The notes under the pieces: model-generated
Seen by the model: only the letters and a program-made list of their open reading frames with translations
Database searches by the model: none
Told to the model about the DNA's origin: nothing
In this document: positions 46,543 to 58,898 of the stretch, in pieces
How the letters are laid out: each line of letters begins with the position of its first letter
Position numbering within the stretch: position 1 is the stretch's first letter
Program-made: the position numbers and the translations under genes
From: Carex sylvatica
Taxonomy: Eukaryota > Streptophyta > Magnoliopsida > Poales > Cyperaceae
Direction of reading: 5' to 3'
Length of the DNA: 64,000 nucleotides
NCBI GenBank assembly: GCA_964058845.1
Contig: CAXKVR010000154.1
Location: 1-64,000, forward strand

Positions 46543-46952
46543 GACTAATATGTATTCGGCAGCATATGGGCCGAAGTGCTACCGGTCCAAATTTAAAATT
46601 TTAAAATTCAAAAAGTCGATCTGAACCGTTAAATGTGATCTCTATATTGAAATGTGCTTGGAGACCAAATTTTACATTTTTCTAAATTTTTTTACTATTT
46701 ATTAAGCCAATTTGAAAATTATTAATCCAACGGTGGCTTAACAAACAGTAAAATCAGAAGCCACCGTGGATCAATGATTTTCAAAGTGGCTTAATAATTA
46801 GTAAAAAAATTCAGAAAAATATAAAATTTGGTCTCCAAGCACATTTTAATATAGAGATCACATCTAACGTTCAGATCGACTTTTTGGATTTTGAAATTTT
46901 AAATTTGAACCGGTAGCATTTCGGCCCATATGCTACCGAATGAAGATTAGTC
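46543..46952. mobile_element. Foldback MITE E (TA-tract family, GACTAATATGTATTCGGC ends)
   Basis: A 410-bp palindrome. The outer arms GACTAATATGTATTCGGCAG and the inverse are imperfect; the next module GCATATGGGCCGAA and GCTACCGGTCC are well mirrored. The shared core and the CCAACGGTGGCTTAAC apex are present. It is bounded by GAGAGA on the left and CTCTCTATATAT on the right. Confidence 0.85.
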
Positions 46953-46996
46953 ACTCTCTCTATATATATACATACATACATACATATATAGAGAGT

Positions 46997-47373
46997 GACT
47001 AATGTGCATTCGTATGCATATGGGCCGAAATACATACGGTCCAAATTTGAAATTTTAAAATTCCAAAAGTCGATCTGAACCGTTCATCTTGTTCTCCATA
47101 TTAATATGTGCTTGGAGACCAAATTTTACATTTTTCTAAATTTTTTTACTATTTATTAAGCCACTTTGAAAAATCAGCAGCCACCGTTGGATCAACAATT
47201 TTCAAAGTGGCTTAATAAATAGTAAAAAAATTCAGAAAAATGTAAAATTTGGTCTCCAAGCACATATTAATATGGAGAACAAGATGAACGGTTCAGATCG
47301 ACTTTTTGAATTTAAAATTTTAAATTTGAACCGTATGCATATCGGCCCATATGCATACGAATGCACATTAGTC
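46997..47373. mobile_element. Foldback MITE F (TA-tract family, GACTAATGTGCATTCG ends)
   Basis: A 377-bp palindrome with ends GACTAATGTGCATTCGTATG, same subfamily as D and I, but the apex has lost part of one arm (AAAATCAGCAGCCACCGTTG). It lies 44 bases from element E, separated by TATATA/CATA repeats. Confidence 0.87.
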
Positions 47374-47393
47374 TCTATATATATATATTCTTG

Positions 47394-47818
47394 GAGGTTG
47401 GCTACTATGCTTATATAAGCATATCCCCACATATGCTTATAACTCACTTTTGTATTTCCAATGTCCAAATGGTCAATCGGAACCGTTCATCTTGTTCTCC
47501 ATATTAATATGTTCTTGGAGACCAAATTTTACATTTTTATGAATTTGTTTACTATTTATTAAGGCACTTTGAAAATCGTTGATCCAACGGTGGCTTAACA
47601 AAACAGTAAAATCAGAAGCCACCGTTGGATCAGAAATTTTCAAATTGGCTTAATAAATAGTAAAAAAATTCAAAAAAATGTAAAATTTGGTCTCCAAGAA
47701 CATTTCAATATATATATCACATCTAACGGTTCAGATCGACCATTTGGACATTGGAAACACAAAAATGAGTTATAAGCATATGTAGGGATATGCTTATATA
47801 AGCATAGTAGCCAACCTC
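47394..47818. mobile_element. Foldback MITE G with 10-bp TSD (same subfamily as B)
   Basis: Ends GAGGTTGGCTACTATGC and inverse, 425 bp. A perfect 10-bp direct repeat TATATTCTTG lies at 47384-47393 and 47819-47828. This is the one member whose target is not pure TA, so it gives the family's target-duplication length, which fits Mutator-like elements (8-11 bp). Confidence 0.9.
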
Positions 47819-47828
47819 TATATTCTTG

Positions 47829-48399
47829 TACATACTTGTTAGATCCCCGATTAATATTAACATAAGGTTTTACCATTTTGACGCAGACAAAAAATATGGT
47901 TGTTCAAACAACTTAATTTAAAAAATAAAAATAAATACAACACAAATACCTGCACACAAGAAGCAAAGTAGAAGAGAAATAAATTCTACATAAGTGTATC
48001 TTAGAACTGTTAAATCTTATTGCTTGTTATCAATACCAATTTGGAATCGATAAAAAAAATCATAAAGAAAGATCTACAATTGGCAACAAATTAGACCCGA
48101 AGTTTCGAAATGGTTTGATTCCAAGAAATTAGCTAGACTATATTTTCATTAAAAGTTCAGAAATAAATAGTTTTAATTTTTTGTATTGATATTAAATTAC
48201 AGATAAAATAAAAAAATATGTTCAAAACAATAATATGAGAATCAACTTTTGATTTAGAGACGATACTCTTCGTGTGAAAGATAGCAGGTTTGAAACTATA
48301 CTTGACCTCCAACTTTAATAAAACAAATTGTACTAAGTATTAAATAAGCTTGTATACCTAATCTTTTTTTAGATACTAGTCAAAATCCAAAGAAAGGAC
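47829..48399. other. AT-rich intergenic DNA
   Basis: No gene or element recognised. Confidence 0.4.
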
Positions 48400-48873
48400 T
48401 AGGGCTGTAAACGAGCTAGCTCGGGCCTTGGCTCAGCTTGTTAATTCTGACTCGAGCCTGGACCGAGCGAGCTGGACCTAGGTCTCCCGAGCCAAAAGTC
48501 TTGGCTCAGTTTGTGACAAGTCAGTCTGACCGAGCTCGCAAACTGAAGAGCCGGTTCACTGGACTTTTGGCTGTTCAGAGCAGAAGTAAAATAGAAAAGG
48601 AGGCGGCAAAACTGCACGAGGTGGCGCGAGCCGCACAACTGCCCGAGGCAGTGCGAGTCTCAAACTTGGGGTCTCTTGCCGTTTAGAACTGGGACGCGCG
48701 ATTGCGTGAGCGGTGAAGTCACGGAGGTCGGAGTGGCGAAGTCACGGAGCCTAGAGAAGAGGAGGTCGGAAAGTTGGGAGCCAAGAGATGTGCGCCGCTA
48801 GAGGAGTTTGAACTGCTAAACCTAAATCTAAATGGGTCGTATCCATGAGCTACGAACTTTTTTGACAACCCTA
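48400..48873. mobile_element. Small non-autonomous hAT, 474 bp
   Basis: Left end TAGGGCTGTAAACGAGC; right end inverted TAGGGTTGTCAAAAA. The flanking 8-mers GAAAGGAC and GAAAAAAC match at six of eight positions. Inside, GAGCTAGCTCGG-type subterminal repeats and a GC-rich centre. The right part from 48616, with flank to about 49018, is repeated at 58494-58898. Confidence 0.7.
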
Positions 48874-49226
48874 GAAAAAACAATCTAATTTTGAGAGAAA
48901 AAAACAACATTTATAGACTCTAAATAATAAAATATGTTCTACAAATTCAAAATCTAAAAAAATCAACTATCATATTGTTTTTATGAGAATTAAATTGTTA
49001 ATTAATCAACTTAAGATTCGTTAATTTTCAAAGTAAAAAATTGTTATGAATTTGTAAAATATCATCAAAACACTTCTAAAAGTTTTATTTTTATTTTTGC
49101 AATATGCATGTTAATAAAATAAAATAAAACAAATGCACATGTACGGACCTCCAAATGACCGCTTAGTATAAATATTTCGAAATAGAGTAGAAATAATAAA
49201 AACAAAAATTGTGGACAATGTTTATT
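48874..49226. other. AT-rich intergenic DNA
   Basis: No gene. It ends in the left target duplication of the LINE fragment. Confidence 0.4.
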
Positions 49227-50214
49227 TTTATTTTTTATGGTTGGTGGTAAGCTGCCGTCAACAAATTTTATAAATAAGAAAGTTATATTTACATAAAATT
49301 TGCCTAGAGTAATTTAATAAAATATTTACACCGCATACAAATTAAACAATTTGCCTCTCTAATGACCTGTCATCCAAAGTTGGATTTTCTGTGCTGTTTG
49401 CAAAACTAGCATATGCTCCACTCTCCTAATTCCATATAATACTCTTCTATTTCTTTCCCTCCATAGTCTCCACACCCCTGCCGCCCAGATGGTGCTCCAT
49501 CTTATTTTCTTGTTCTTCTATAGACCCACCTGTCCCTTGATCCAAACATCCTAATGTTCTCGCCCCCCTGAAATTTGAAATGTGCCATGAGGTCAAACCA
49601 GAACCGGATCGCATAGGCGCAGTTCCACAAGATATGGTTCTTTGTTTCTACCCTGTTTGAGCTGCAAAGCGTGCAACCCTTCTGCACCTAACATCCTCGA
49701 TAGATAAGAACATCGTGTGTCAGGATTTTTCCTTCCAACATTAACCAGATGAAAGATTTAACTTTCATTGGTATCTTCATCCTCCACAGGTCCTTCTGTG
49801 TCGGACACCGGATACCCGGGTTATGAAGATATTGGTATGCCAATGCATATGTGAACTAGCCTGTCTCTGTCCATCGCCATGTTGTTGTGGTTGTGTCAAA
49901 GGTGCAGTTGAAGAAAGAAATGAGTTCCGCCATTTCTTTGATGAAGAAAGAACCGTTTATCATGTCTGATTGGATTTGATTTCCTGCCCTGATTCCATAT
50001 AAATCCTGCACCGTTGATGCCCATAAGCCATCAGGATTTTTATGTATTGTCCACAACCACTTTGTCAGTAGTGCTGCATTTTGACAAGTTAGGTCGATTA
50101 TACCCAGGTCCTCATTAATTTTCAAAGCACATACCCTTTCCCAATTGACCAGGTTGTTTATCCCCTTGCACGGGTCATTCTCTTTCCATAGAAAATTTCT
50201 TCTCATCCTATTCA
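49227..50214 (-). mobile_element. 5'-truncated LINE with 16-bp TSD
   Basis: Direct repeats GTGGACAATGTTTATT at 49211-49226 and 50215-50230. The minus strand encodes the RT-thumb region (RMRRNFLWKENDPCKG, GIIDLTCQNAALLTKWLW) and zf-RVT (CTLCSSNRVETKNHILWNC) in interrupted frames. It is a dead fragment of a LINE ORF2, a different subfamily from those at 30016 and 32630. Its tail is A-rich rather than pure poly(A). Confidence 0.9.
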
Positions 50215-50230
50215 GTGGACAATGTTTATT

Positions 50231-50517
50231 GTATTTTAGTGTCAATATATTAATTTTTAAGATAAAATAACTTAATTTATGTTGTAATAATGATGATACA
50301 GTGCAAGTCAAAATGATTGCATTCCTTATTTATGATTTTCATAATTATAGACATGTTATTTGCATTAGTTGCTAATACCTCAAATGTTTTCTTACTACTA
50401 CTAATTTAATTTAAAATAAAGATTAGAAGAAGAATTTATTAAGGGCAAAGTTGATACAAAAGAGAGAAAAATTCTCTTAGATCGTAATATTGAAATTCTT
50501 GCTCTTAAAATAGCACT
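50231..50517. other. Short intergenic stretch before segmental copy 2
   Basis: AT-rich, nothing recognised. Confidence 0.4.
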
Positions 50518-51452
50518 CCCCATCTTAGAATTGTGCCACAACTTTTGAACCCAATACGAATCAATGATGAAAAAATGCCCCAATAGCGAATCAATAAGAA
50601 AAATGGATTGTACAAAATGAATTTCTTCGTTGAACTTCAACCGCGCGACGTTATCAAAAAAAAAAAAACTAACAAAACATAATCAGCTGAAAAGGTTCAA
50701 TAACATGTTTTCTTTTTTTATTTTGAGAAAAAAAATAACATTGTTATTTAACGACATGCTTCTATATATATAACATGTTTTATAAATTCACTAATACTTA
50801 AAGTTATGACGTATGAGAAATAACCTAGATTTTATTTAATTCTTTTCTCTTTTTAAGTTTTTCACCGAAGTCACTATGTTTTTATAATTATTATTGTAAA
50901 TGGAACTTTTAATTATACCAAAGGGACCAAAATATTTAGTATTACGAAATGTCCTATAATTAATAATCAATAAACATTGACTCAATTATAGGATTATTAC
51001 AAACAAACAAAAAATCATAGCGAATTATTCTAAAAATCTGTTTAATAATATCTAGAAATTTGTTTAATAATTTTTATATGAGAAATATTCTTGGTCCACT
51101 GACCTCTGTCCACAGACTGTCCACAATTTTATTCACAGCCTTATCTAACTATCACTTAAACCTCTAATTTAACAGTCAAATTCCTAAATCAGTTATAGCG
51201 ACTCTCCCCGAGATCTCATCCCCCAATTCCCCCCCATCAACCAACCAACCCAATCAAATGGAGTTCGTCTTCTCTCTTTCTCCAATCGGAAAAAAAGAAT
51301 CACTCCGCTCTATTCTCCCTCTTCTCTCTCTCACCCCTCTCGACAGAGGAGATGCCTCCTCTCGCTCCTGTCCTTCCTTCTCCTTTCGACTCTCTCGTTA
51401 TCCCCTTATTCGATCCATATCTTCACGACATCGCCTATGACACATCCGGGTG

Positions 51453-51791
51453 TCAGACCTCAGTCGGCTCGCATCTGCTCACACACAATCCATAATCTGA
51501 GTGTTCCACATCAGGACCACGGTCCTTCTTCTCTGCCTCATCAGCATCTGCTCTGTCCAGCTCGCCCTTCTCACAACGGTCGCTCACCTTAGCGGTGGCT
51601 TGCAAGATGAAGAAGGCGCTGGTGTTGAAGTCCATGAGCGACAAAGGAAGGGACGGGAATAAGACTTCCATCAAGAAAGCGACTACCAGTGTCATTGGGA
51701 GCACATAGATATCCACATGCGAATGATTCATACCAGTCAGTTCAGGTACCTTACCACTAGTTGCGAAGTTCAGACTTCGATGATTTAACAT
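51453..51791 (-). pseudogene. Unrecognised gene fragment (112 codons)
   Basis: The frame encodes a hydrophobic segment (IYVLPMTLVVAFLMEVLFP) followed by MDFNTSAFFILQATAKVSDR and a charged, acidic stretch ending with a stop. Codon composition and GC are unlike the surrounding AT-rich DNA, which suggests a captured exon. I do not recognise the family, and no promoter or splice structure is clear. Confidence 0.35.
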
Positions 51792-53509
51792 TTCAAGTTC
51801 TTGAACGAGCTAAATATATAGCTCTTATCACTTCATGTAGTAATATTTTACCTGCTATAAGTATATCCATATCTGTCATTTCAGGTACAGTACTAGTATG
51901 TATAGCTAATTGCATAATTAAGGTTCCTTTGATGCTTTAATATTCATGCTCCAATGAGAAAAATGAAAATACTGGTATTTATGTTTTGGTTTGATATATG
52001 ATTGGAACTAAACCAGTTGGTTGATCTGGTATTATATTAGATAGTCCAGATACACCACCTAAGGTGGTAGATCAGACAATTGACTTATTTGGTGAGCTTT
52101 ATGTACATAATTCTGATGAGAAAGTGGAATAGAATTTTTCATTCGAATGGGCAAATTTTCAAGGTAATTACTCTTTTCATGCTACGTAGCATCCAAATAA
52201 TTTAAACATATCTAATACCATTCAAGATACCATGCACGCTTGATTGTCACATGCTACTAGCAATCTATATTATAAGGAGTTGATTATGTGGTGATTAATT
52301 GTTTTTGTCTTGTTTTTCCAATCTCTCTTTCTCTCTTCACATGCATAAACAAAAGTTCTAGCAGTGAGAAGAACCAATTGAAGTTCTTTGGCGGTTTTCC
52401 TCTCCTCAACCCCTTTCCTTTGACGACCTCTCCTTTGACGGTCTCCTCTTCGATGGTTTCTTGATTGTGCAGATCTAAACGACATCCTCTTCTACAGTTC
52501 ATTTTTCAACGGCAACACCACTACTCGCCGCTCGCCAGCACTACTACTCATCGGTGCTTTCTTCTCTCTGACAGACTTCTCTGGCATCTCTATTAGATTC
52601 TAATAGAGAGAGACGATCTATGAGAGGTGATCTGGAGGAGCGATCTGGTGGAGAGAGATGAGAGCGAGGCGATCTGGAGGAGCGATCTGATTTGAAATGC
52701 ATAGTTTGTTTTCTTTATATCGTTGTTTTGAATTGTCTGATGTACAAAATTACATGATTTTATATTTTATTTTATAGTATTCGATTTCACCTTTGAAAGA
52801 AGAACACGACAGAATTTTGTCATTTCTGAAGTAGTCAATTAATATATACCACTTCAGATCTGGTGAAATATGTAGAGTACTTTTACATGATATAGTTCAC
52901 ATTTTTACATGATATATGCACTATTTTATAGTATCTATTATTATTGATGTTTACAGGTTTACAATATATAGTTCACAATTTTACATAATATAGTTCATTG
53001 TTTTAGATGATACATAGAATGTTTTATAGGATATAGTTCACAGTTTTACAGTACCTACATGTAATAAATTCAATTTGTTACATTGTTTATTTTATTTGTA
53101 TGCAGGATGATATCTCCCCAGAACGTGTGGTTCTTGTGATGAGGCTTCTTACTCATCCAACAATGTTCACAGGAGATTAATGTAGAAGTATTATTTTTTC
53201 ATAGTTTGTTTGATACTATTTTGGATGTTGAATGATATACTTATGTTTGGTATTGTTATGGATGTGTTGAACAAATGTTGTTGAACTGATGTGTTTTGTT
53301 GAGCAATTGTGTATTACAGTTTGGAATTATTATATTTGTAGTTAAAATGTGTCATTTTACAGTATTGAGCTATTGTTGTTTTTATTTTTTGACTTTTTAT
53401 TTTGAATGTTCTGGATGTTGTATACATGCAATTGATTTATAGTTTAGATATAACAATTTTACAGTATTAGTTTTTGTAGGTTGTATGTTGTATTTTTATA
53501 ATTTAAGTT

Positions 53510-53731
53510 CACAATTTTATAGTATTGAAATTTTGTATTTTTTATATTTTGTTTTATCGTTTTCATCTACTTATTTTACATTATTGAAATTTTATAGTTT
53601 TTACGTTTTGTTTTCACAGTTTAAGTTGACAATTTTACAGTATTGAAAATTGATATTTTTAAATTTTACTTAATCATTTTCATATGTTAATTTTACATTG
53701 TTAAAAATTTATAGTTTTTACGTGTTGTTTT
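53510..53731. repeat. Degenerate ~115-bp tandem repeats, left part
   Basis: Units share TTTTACAGTATTGAAA, a TTTTCAT block, and TTTATAGTTTTTACG. The array is split by the solo LTR and resumes at 55772. Confidence 0.6.
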
Positions 53732-55771
53732 TGTTGGGGTTTTGACAGTTCAAACCCATTGATTTGATTAAGTGCGGAAAGAACGTAAAACAAAAATTTT
53801 ACTTCTAATCTTAATCCAAGGATTAAACAGGGTATGTCAGGAAACATTCCAAGGGGTCCACCTTCCGTATTCCTTTAACATCAGAACCTTATTTAATCAT
53901 TTTACAGATCTACTCCATAATTGATTTCTAAAGCATTAATCTACTTACCAATTAAATAGATTAATATAACATGTATATACCTTGTTTCCAAATTCAGATT
54001 GGAATGTAGCTGAGCGAGAAGAGCTACACTAGGGAATGATTCGTCTCAGAGTATCACACGTGTGATACCTCTATCGGTTATCCACCATGACTAACCAGAG
54101 AGCGGTTTATTTCTTATTGCCAGAAATACCGTAAACTGTGATTTTCTGCAAAAACACTATTCACCGAGAAAATGACAAAATAACACTACTCACGAATTTA
54201 CAGTTATTCAGATTCACTAATGAGCAAAACTGAAATACCGCGAAATTCGAGAAAACACTATTCACTGATCCCGTAAATATACTTCTCAACAACCCGCAAG
54301 ATTATACGTCAACTACGTATAACTTTCTTTTTCCAACCGAAACACTATTTGGAAGAGAAACCGAGAAAGAGAGAAAATAGATTACCGAACTGATTAGACA
54401 GATTTGATATCTCAGAAATTAGTGTGTTTCTCTCTTACCATCACCCCTCTATTTATAGGCATTTGAGGAGGTTCGGGAATTACGAAAATGCTATTTACAA
54501 AAATGCCATTTACGGAAATGCCATTTACCAAAATGCCATTGAACGGATAAGGATGATGACTTGTCATGTGGATAAGGATGATGACATGTCATGTGTAAAA
54601 AGACCAAAATGCCCTTGGCCCAAATTTAATTTAACATCCATATAATTATTCTGAACAATTATATTTCTTGCGGTTTGTTGTTTCGGTAACTTTTATACAA
54701 CGTAACGTGTACGTTTATAAATTAACCTTTTGTTTTTGCTTTGCCAATTTATATGACATTTATAATTTAATTATATCATGTATAATTAATTATAGCCATC
54801 TTAATATTAATTATAATCAATTTATAATTAATCAATAAGATTCTCCGATTAGCTCCTATACGGTGTGACCCAATAGGATCTGTGTTATGTTGGTAAATAG
54901 AATTAAAACTGTTTTAACTTCTATAATCATGAGAGGCATCTGGCATAACGCGTCATGACCATCCAATTACACAGATGATGCTGTATTGTACAATATCACG
55001 ATCCAGTAAACTATTTTACTCGTGTTAGTTCTTTCGTCTCATAGCTATCAGATCAGTTTCAAGGTAGGTGTGTGTCATCCTTGCAAACTTAATCTTTTCT
55101 TGATCTTGAGCAGATTATCAAATATAATTACTCTTGTAATTATACCGCTAGCAGATAATCTTACTCTATCAAGGGGCCCAGTGATGCTATAGCTCGTATA
55201 GAGATACGAGGGACAATAGTACTTTTGGTAAACCATCACTACCTCAGCTAAGTTATGTGTACCGAAAAGCTACCGTTATAACTGCGTTTTACCGACAGCG
55301 TTAGATAACAATCACACATACACATTTCTTAGTAGGAAAGATGAATACCTCATACTTTAGAACTTAACACTGAATGAAAACATTAATGACACATACACAA
55401 TTCCATTTAATGTTTCATTCGGGGTCTGTCAAATACCATGTTCCTAGAACATGTATCTATGTGATTAAAATGACATCTCTTGTCAGTGGTCTGTAAAACT
55501 TGACCATCTTTTAATCCACATACTAACATTGTAACGGTTAATTAGTGTTCCTGCTAATTACCTCGGTTAGTGACTCTTAAGAATATATATATCATCTATA
55601 TTATGAAGTTTCACAATTCCAGTTATTGACTCTAGTCAGATAAAGAAATGATTCATAAATGTAATAATATTCAAGGCAACAAAATGACAGTTTATTTAAT
55701 CACTCAATTCATGAACAAAGCTTTATGATAATGTATCGTATTATTGACTTCTAGATTATTACAAACTAACA
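53732..55771 (+). mobile_element. Solo LTR, 2,040 bp, 5-bp TSD
   Basis: Starts TGTTGGGG and ends CTAACA, flanked by GTTTT at 53727-53731 and 55772-55776. It contains a CTCTATTTATAGG TATA box near 54448, followed by short tandem motifs (AAAATGCCATTTAC variants, 54486-54540; GGATAAGGATGATGAC twice, 54545-54585). No internal retrotransposon domain (gag, protease, RT, integrase) is present, so it is most simply a solo LTR left by recombination between two LTRs. Gypsy or copia membership cannot be decided. Confidence 0.88.
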
Positions 55772-55960
55772 GTTTTTACAGTGTAACTTGATATTTTTAC
55801 AGTATTGAAAATTGATATTTTAACATTATATTTTATCGTTTTCATCTGTGAATTTTGCACGTCTGTAATTTTATAGTTTGTACATTTTATTTTTATAGGT
55901 AAAGTGGTCAATTTTACAGTATTTAATATTTTGATGATTTATTTGTGTGTTTATTAAATC
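55772..55960. repeat. Degenerate ~115-bp tandem repeats, right part
   Basis: Continues the array interrupted at 53731 with TTTTTACAGTATTGAAAATT and TTTTATCGTTTTCATC motifs. Confidence 0.6.
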
Positions 55961-56429
55961 GAGAAAAAAAAAATTGAAAAATTTAATTTTGCCTTTTTAT
56001 CACGTTTTTTGTCAAAATAACTGCTAATAACTAACATTAACTGCCAATAACTTTCTATAACTGCAATATCCGAAAATACAATTTTTTTGTCCTGTAGTGC
56101 AAGTTGCAATCTGTTTTTTAACTATCATGGGACCACTTCAAATAGTTGCTGGATGTTTTGTGATTAACTGATATATTTTATGTGATATATTGTATAATTA
56201 TACAGCATGTAGAAGTAGTTTTACTGTATTCGTGCAAGTGAAAGCTGTGGACAAATGGTAAACAAAAGTCTGTGGACAATTAGACGCTTCCTAATATTTA
56301 GATACTTTTCTTTATTCATTCTTCTCTTTCTTTGATTAATCAATATTTTGTTTATTTCTTTTTGTGGAAGAAGGTACTAGGTAGGTTATATATTAAATTT
56401 TGAGGAGCGCTAATTACCGTCAAAATTAA

Positions 56430-57577
56430 GAAAGCATCAACAATTATTTCCAAGGCATGTAACGTAATTATTGAGTATCGGTGCTAGGTTCTATACAGGG
56501 GATACAAATACTCTATCAAGCTTATGGCAGAAATTGTGTTTGGCGCATGCATGTCACATGAATTTTTCGATCAAGATAAACAAAGAATACAAATAATCTC
56601 GATACAAATACGGATAGTCTCGGATAAATACATATATGAATAGTCTTGGTCTCGGATATCTATGGCGTATAATTTTATAAGACAGTCTGCTCTTTTGAAT
56701 AATTATTCAAAATACCCCTCTAAAATATTTGATAGATTGTTCTTATAGGATTCAAATTCACACTCACATTTTCTCTCTTCTATTTAATTACATCCTCTAA
56801 TTTTAAAACATGAGAATAATATCAAGTTACTCTCCTTTTTAAACGATAGCTGATCAATCATATTAAATTGATCAATCATATTAAATTAGAGGTGAAAATG
56901 GAACGGATAGCGATAAATCTATATCCATATTTTTTATTTATTTTTCAGATACGTTTATAGATCAAATATTTATTGAAAAATATAATATTATTAAAAAATA
57001 CGGATATGAATAACGATACGGATCGGATTGGAAATATAAAAATATTATTAAAAAACTATTAAAGCTCATAATATTTATCTAATTATAATGATGATGGTGA
57101 TGTACTTTTTATCATAATATATATTAAACTATATGGTATATGAGGACTCAAATGCCCCCATTGATTTCATACTCTAATCATACTCCACATATTTATCTCA
57201 GATTTTAAAGTTCAAACAGAAGATTCGAACCGCTCAATGTGATATCCGCATTAAAATGTGTTTGGAGATCAAATTTTATATATTTTAGAATTTTTTTACC
57301 ATCTTTTAAGATAGATGTAAAATCACAATTTTTCAGAAATTTTAGACCATCTAAAACAATGATTTTGTATCCATATTCAAATAGATATTCGAATATCAGA
57401 TATCCACATCTAATTTTTCGAAATTGAATATTATCCACACCGTTTTCACCCTTATTTTAAATCCATAAACAAAATATTAAATAACTTCCGATGCATATAA
57501 ACAATTGGATCACAAAAGTTCAACAGAAGTTTGGTCCAAAAATCAAACTACAAAAATAACTAAATTAATTTGTGAAG

Positions 57578-57590
<13 letters not shown>
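56430..57590 (+). repeat. Local tandem duplication, unit 1
   Basis: Nearly identical to 58990-60115 and more distantly to 20530-21670. Units 1 and 2 share a small ATTGATCAATCATATTAAA duplication that copy 1 lacks (near 56860 and 59395), so they were copied from each other after the segmental duplication. Confidence 0.88.
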
Positions 57591-57617
<27 letters not shown>

Positions 57618-57619
<2 letters not shown>

Positions 57620-57839
57620 TAAGTCTACCATACATTGCAATGCATAGGTACCTCTATGCATTGGACTATAAATTACGGATTCAAAGTCCAAATGACCGAT
57701 CCAAACCGTTCATCTTGTTCTCCATATTAATATGTGCTTGGTGACCAAATTTTATATTTTTTGGAATTTTTTTACTATTTATTAAGTCACTTTGAAAATT
57801 ACTGATCCAACGGTGCCTTTTGATTTTACTGTAACCGTT
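57618..57839. mobile_element. Foldback MITE H: left half only
   Basis: Same subfamily as element A (AGTAAGTCTACCATACATTG). It runs to the apex (GATTTTACTGTAACCGTTG) and stops exactly where LINE sequence begins. The right arm is missing. Confidence 0.88.
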
Positions 57840-58493
57840 GCATCAGCCTCATTAATTGCATTATCTCTCTTGCGAGCCTTTTCTCGCGTGATGGGATCCG
57901 GTTGGTACTATTTTGGCGCTGTAGGTATGGTCTTTCCTTGCTTTTCTGTCCTTAATACAGTATACCATCCTTTTCCAATACTGTTTTGGCATTCCAGTTG
58001 GGGTGTTACTGCATAGTGAGAGAGTGTGATATCACCTATTTGAAATGATGTTTGTATCCGAGACAGTATAGTAATAGCGCCAACCTGCACTATGCTTTTT
58101 GTTTCATTGTTGGTGAAAGGGAACCAGTTGCCTTTTTGAGATTTGTTTGCTAGATTTTCTGTAGCCGGCTCTTCTTGTAGCTGTGTAGTAAAAGGTGTGG
58201 TTCCTTCTTCTTCTCCTTTGATCTTTATACCATTGTCAAGTTGAGCTTCTGAGTCAGAAAAATCTGAGAATGGATAAGGAGGTGATTCTGGTGGGCTAGA
58301 CGGTTCAGCTGAGCTCATGTAGCGATGGTATTTGTCGTGTGCCGCTATCAACGAAACTCTATAGAAATTAGCGGTGCCTTCGGTCAGAGAAATTAGTGAT
58401 CTTTTTTCATTTGTGTTAAGTTTGGCCTCATCTGGTGTCCAATGATTGTATTCCCACCCCGCAATATGGATGTATATTTTCTTCCATTTGTTA
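57839..58493 (-). pseudogene. LINE ORF1 fragment transplanted into a composite block
   Basis: Matches 38341-38997 of the full-length LINE with only about five visible differences over 655 bases. It encodes part of ORF1 (KKIYIHIAGWEYNHWTPDEA through TVLRTEKQGK). It has neither a poly(A) tail nor a target duplication, so it did not arrive by retrotransposition. Confidence 0.92.
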
Positions 58494-58898
58494 ACGAGGT
58501 GGCGCGAGCCGCACAACTGCCCGAGGCAGTGCGAGTCTCAAACTTGGGGTCTCTTGCCGTTTGGAACTGGGACGCGCGACTACGTGAGCGGTGAAGTCAC
58601 GGAGGTCGGAGTGGCGAAGTCACGGAGCCTAGAGAAGAGGAGGTCGAAAAGTTGGGAGGCAAGAGATGTGCGCCGCTAGAGGAGTTTGAACTGCTAAACC
58701 TAAATCTAAATGGGTCGTATCCACGAGCTACGAACTTTTTTGACAACCCTAGAAAAAATAATTTAATTTTGAGAGAGAAAAAAACAACATTTATAGACTC
58801 TAAATAATAAAATATGTTCTACAAATTCAATATCTAAAAAAATCAACTATCATATTATTTTTATGAGAATTAAATTGTTAATTAATCAACTTAAGATT
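58494..58898. repeat. Copy of 48616-49018 in the composite block
   Basis: Starts abruptly at ACGAGGTGGCGCGAGCCG in the middle of the small hAT at 48400-48873. It continues through the hAT right end and about 145 bases of its flank, ending at AATCAACTTAAGATT. The inclusion of flanking DNA shows that it was copied from that locus, not transposed. Confidence 0.92.

Larger units (their letters stand above)
51080..56291. mobile_element. 5.2-kb insertion of unclear class, with gene-like pieces
   Basis: Defined by comparison with copy 1: it replaces 48 bases (20343-20390). Both ends hold TGTCCACAGACT in inverted orientation (near 51108 and 56265), suggesting a terminal-repeat element, but the outermost bases do not match and no clean target duplication was found. 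It contains a GC-richer 5' part with a 112-codon minus-strand frame, a TTTACAGTATTGAAA-type repeat array, and a solo LTR. Confidence 0.5.
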
